Of a stretch of DNA of 64,000 nt, positions 63,358 through 64,000 are shown in pieces (the first letter of the stretch is position 1; every line of letters starts with the position of its first letter). Below the pieces are notes generated by a model. The model had not been told where the DNA came from. It saw nothing but the letters and a program-made list of their open reading frames with translations, and did no database searches. The DNA lies in the NCBI RefSeq assembly GCF_950295315.1, contig NC_080181.1:32306480-32370479 (forward strand), in the 5' to 3' direction. This stretch comes from Erinaceus europaeus. Lineage: Eukaryota; Chordata; Mammalia; Eulipotyphla; Erinaceidae. Position numbers and translations under genes: made by a program.

Positions 63358-63442
63358 AAAAGAAGGGGGGGAAAGGAAAAAAATGGCTACTGGAATAGTA
63401 GAGTTGTGCTGAGTTCCAGTAAGAACCCTGGAGTCCAAGGGA
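63105..63442 (+). mobile_element. class B SINE, long form, with (GAAA)n expansion
   Basis: GATCACCTGGCAGGGTATAA head, CTTGGGTTCTAGTCCCAGGT B box, CACACTCACACACTC in the strip, a GAAA run at 63300-63358, then the 3' module (ACTGGAATAGTAGAGTTGTG, AGTAAGAACCCTGGAGTCCA). Confidence 0.85.
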
Positions 63443-63646
63443 AAAAAACATAAATAAACGTTACATCAATAAATTTGACAGGTGAAAAAAATCCCTGAAA
63501 AAATGAGCTATTTAAATCACTTATGAAGTAGTACACAACTTAACTACTATATCTATTAATGAATTATAGTTAAAAACATTTCTAAGAAAAAAACTCCAGC
63601 TAAAGATTACTTCAGAAGTGAATTCTACCAGATGAATTAAGAAATA
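63443..63646 (+). mobile_element. L1 ORF2 fragment, decayed
   Basis: CTCCAGCTAAAGATTACTTC and AGAAGTGAATTCTACCAGAT match L1 ORF2 ('ccaggcccagatggcttcactggtgaattctaccaaac'). Confidence 0.7.
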
Positions 63647-63905
63647 GAGGCGTGTACTTGGTAGAGTTTCTGTGTTACTTTGTATGAAGACTTTAATTTA
63701 AGCCTCCAGTCCCCACCTGCAGGGGAGAAAAATCTCAAGTGGTGAAGTCATGCTACAGGTGTCTCTCTCTCTTTCTATTTATCTCTCTGCCTCCTTACCT
63801 TTTATCTCTCACCCTCTATCAAAGAAAAAAAGAAATGACTGCTGGAAGCAGTGAGGCCATCCTGTAGTTACTGATCCCCAGAGATAACCACGGTGGCAAT
63901 AAAGA
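63647..63905 (+). mobile_element. class B SINE, long form, diverged, in L1
   Basis: GGCGTGTACTTGGTAGAGTT head remnant, TAATTTAAGCCTCCAGTCCC, TCAAGTGGTGAAGTCATGCT, TC strip, 3' module CTGGAAGCAGTGAGGCCATC and AGAGATAACCACGGTGGCAA. Confidence 0.85.
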
Positions 63906-64000
63906 AATGCTTAAATAAATAACACAAATCCCATACAAAATAATTCAGAAAACGTAATAGTTCCTAATTCAATGAGTCAACTAAAACTAATAAAAAAAGG
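63906..64000 (+). mobile_element. L1 ORF2 fragment, continues off the window
   Basis: GTTCCTAATTCAATGAGTCA and ACTAAAACTAATAAAAAAAG correspond to the L1 motif 'aactcattctatgaggccagcattaccctaataccaaaa', directly following the part before the SINE. Confidence 0.65.

Overview
The window is nuclear DNA from a placental mammal, most likely a hedgehog (Erinaceidae). Three things point there. First, it is saturated with tRNA-derived SINEs of the kind known from hedgehogs: a head close to GTAGCGCAGCGGGTTAAGCG, a B box GGTTCGAGCCC, a conserved body, a pyrimidine-rich stretch and an (AATAAATA)n tail. Second, it holds a 5'-truncated LINE with an intact reading frame that resembles the Ingi/Vingi clade, and Vingi elements are reported among sequenced mammals only from hedgehogs. 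Third, ancient mammalian MIR and L2 remnants and several L1 layers are present. These calls rest on motif recognition; no search was run.

No host protein-coding gene, rRNA, tRNA gene or CpG island can be supported. Apart from the LINE frame, the open frames are low-complexity or anti-repeat artefacts. The sequence reads as intergenic or intronic.

SINE classes used below (my labels). Class A: head GAGTCGGGCGGTAGCGCAGC, about 285 bp, tail AATAAATA. 'Long' forms carry an extra 3' module ending in a motif like GATAACCCTGGAGGCAA. Class B: related and older, head CAGGTGGTGCACCTGGTTGA then CACACATTACAGTGCACAAGG, B box GGTTCAAGCCC; it also has a long form. Class C: GGTGGTGCAGTGGATAAGGC. Class D: GGGGAGATAGCATAATGG-like head with CCAGGTTCAATCCC. 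Class E: GGAGCTGGTGAAATAGTTCA-like.

Layout. 0-10 kb: L1 3'-end copies carrying SINEs, a GC-richer unique block (4.0-5.4 kb), and long purine and CA tracts. 10-25 kb: dense SINEs between AT-rich unique blocks that look like possible conserved noncoding DNA (10.8-11.3 and 15.6-16.1 kb), plus an L1 interrupted by two SINEs. 25.4-31.0 kb: a block almost free of young SINEs, with one exon-like segment near 27.6 kb. 31-43 kb: dense SINEs and tetranucleotide expansions. 43.6-44.9 kb: an old L1 fragment split by the Vingi-like insertion. 45-51 kb: SINEs, unique DNA, L2 and MIR remnants. 51.0-52.0 kb: a SINE split by a 666-bp solo LTR with a 6-bp target duplication and an internal GAGTTCCTGAGTTC minisatellite. 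52.5-53.6 kb: L1 3' ends in opposite orientations. 53.6-57.2 kb: unique DNA. 57-64 kb: SINEs and degraded L1 ORF2 sequence.

The window has no gene programme. Its content is a stratified record of retrotransposition: MIR/L2, then old L1 and class B-E SINEs, then class A SINEs, the LTR element and the Vingi-like LINE. Nesting gives the relative order at several places.
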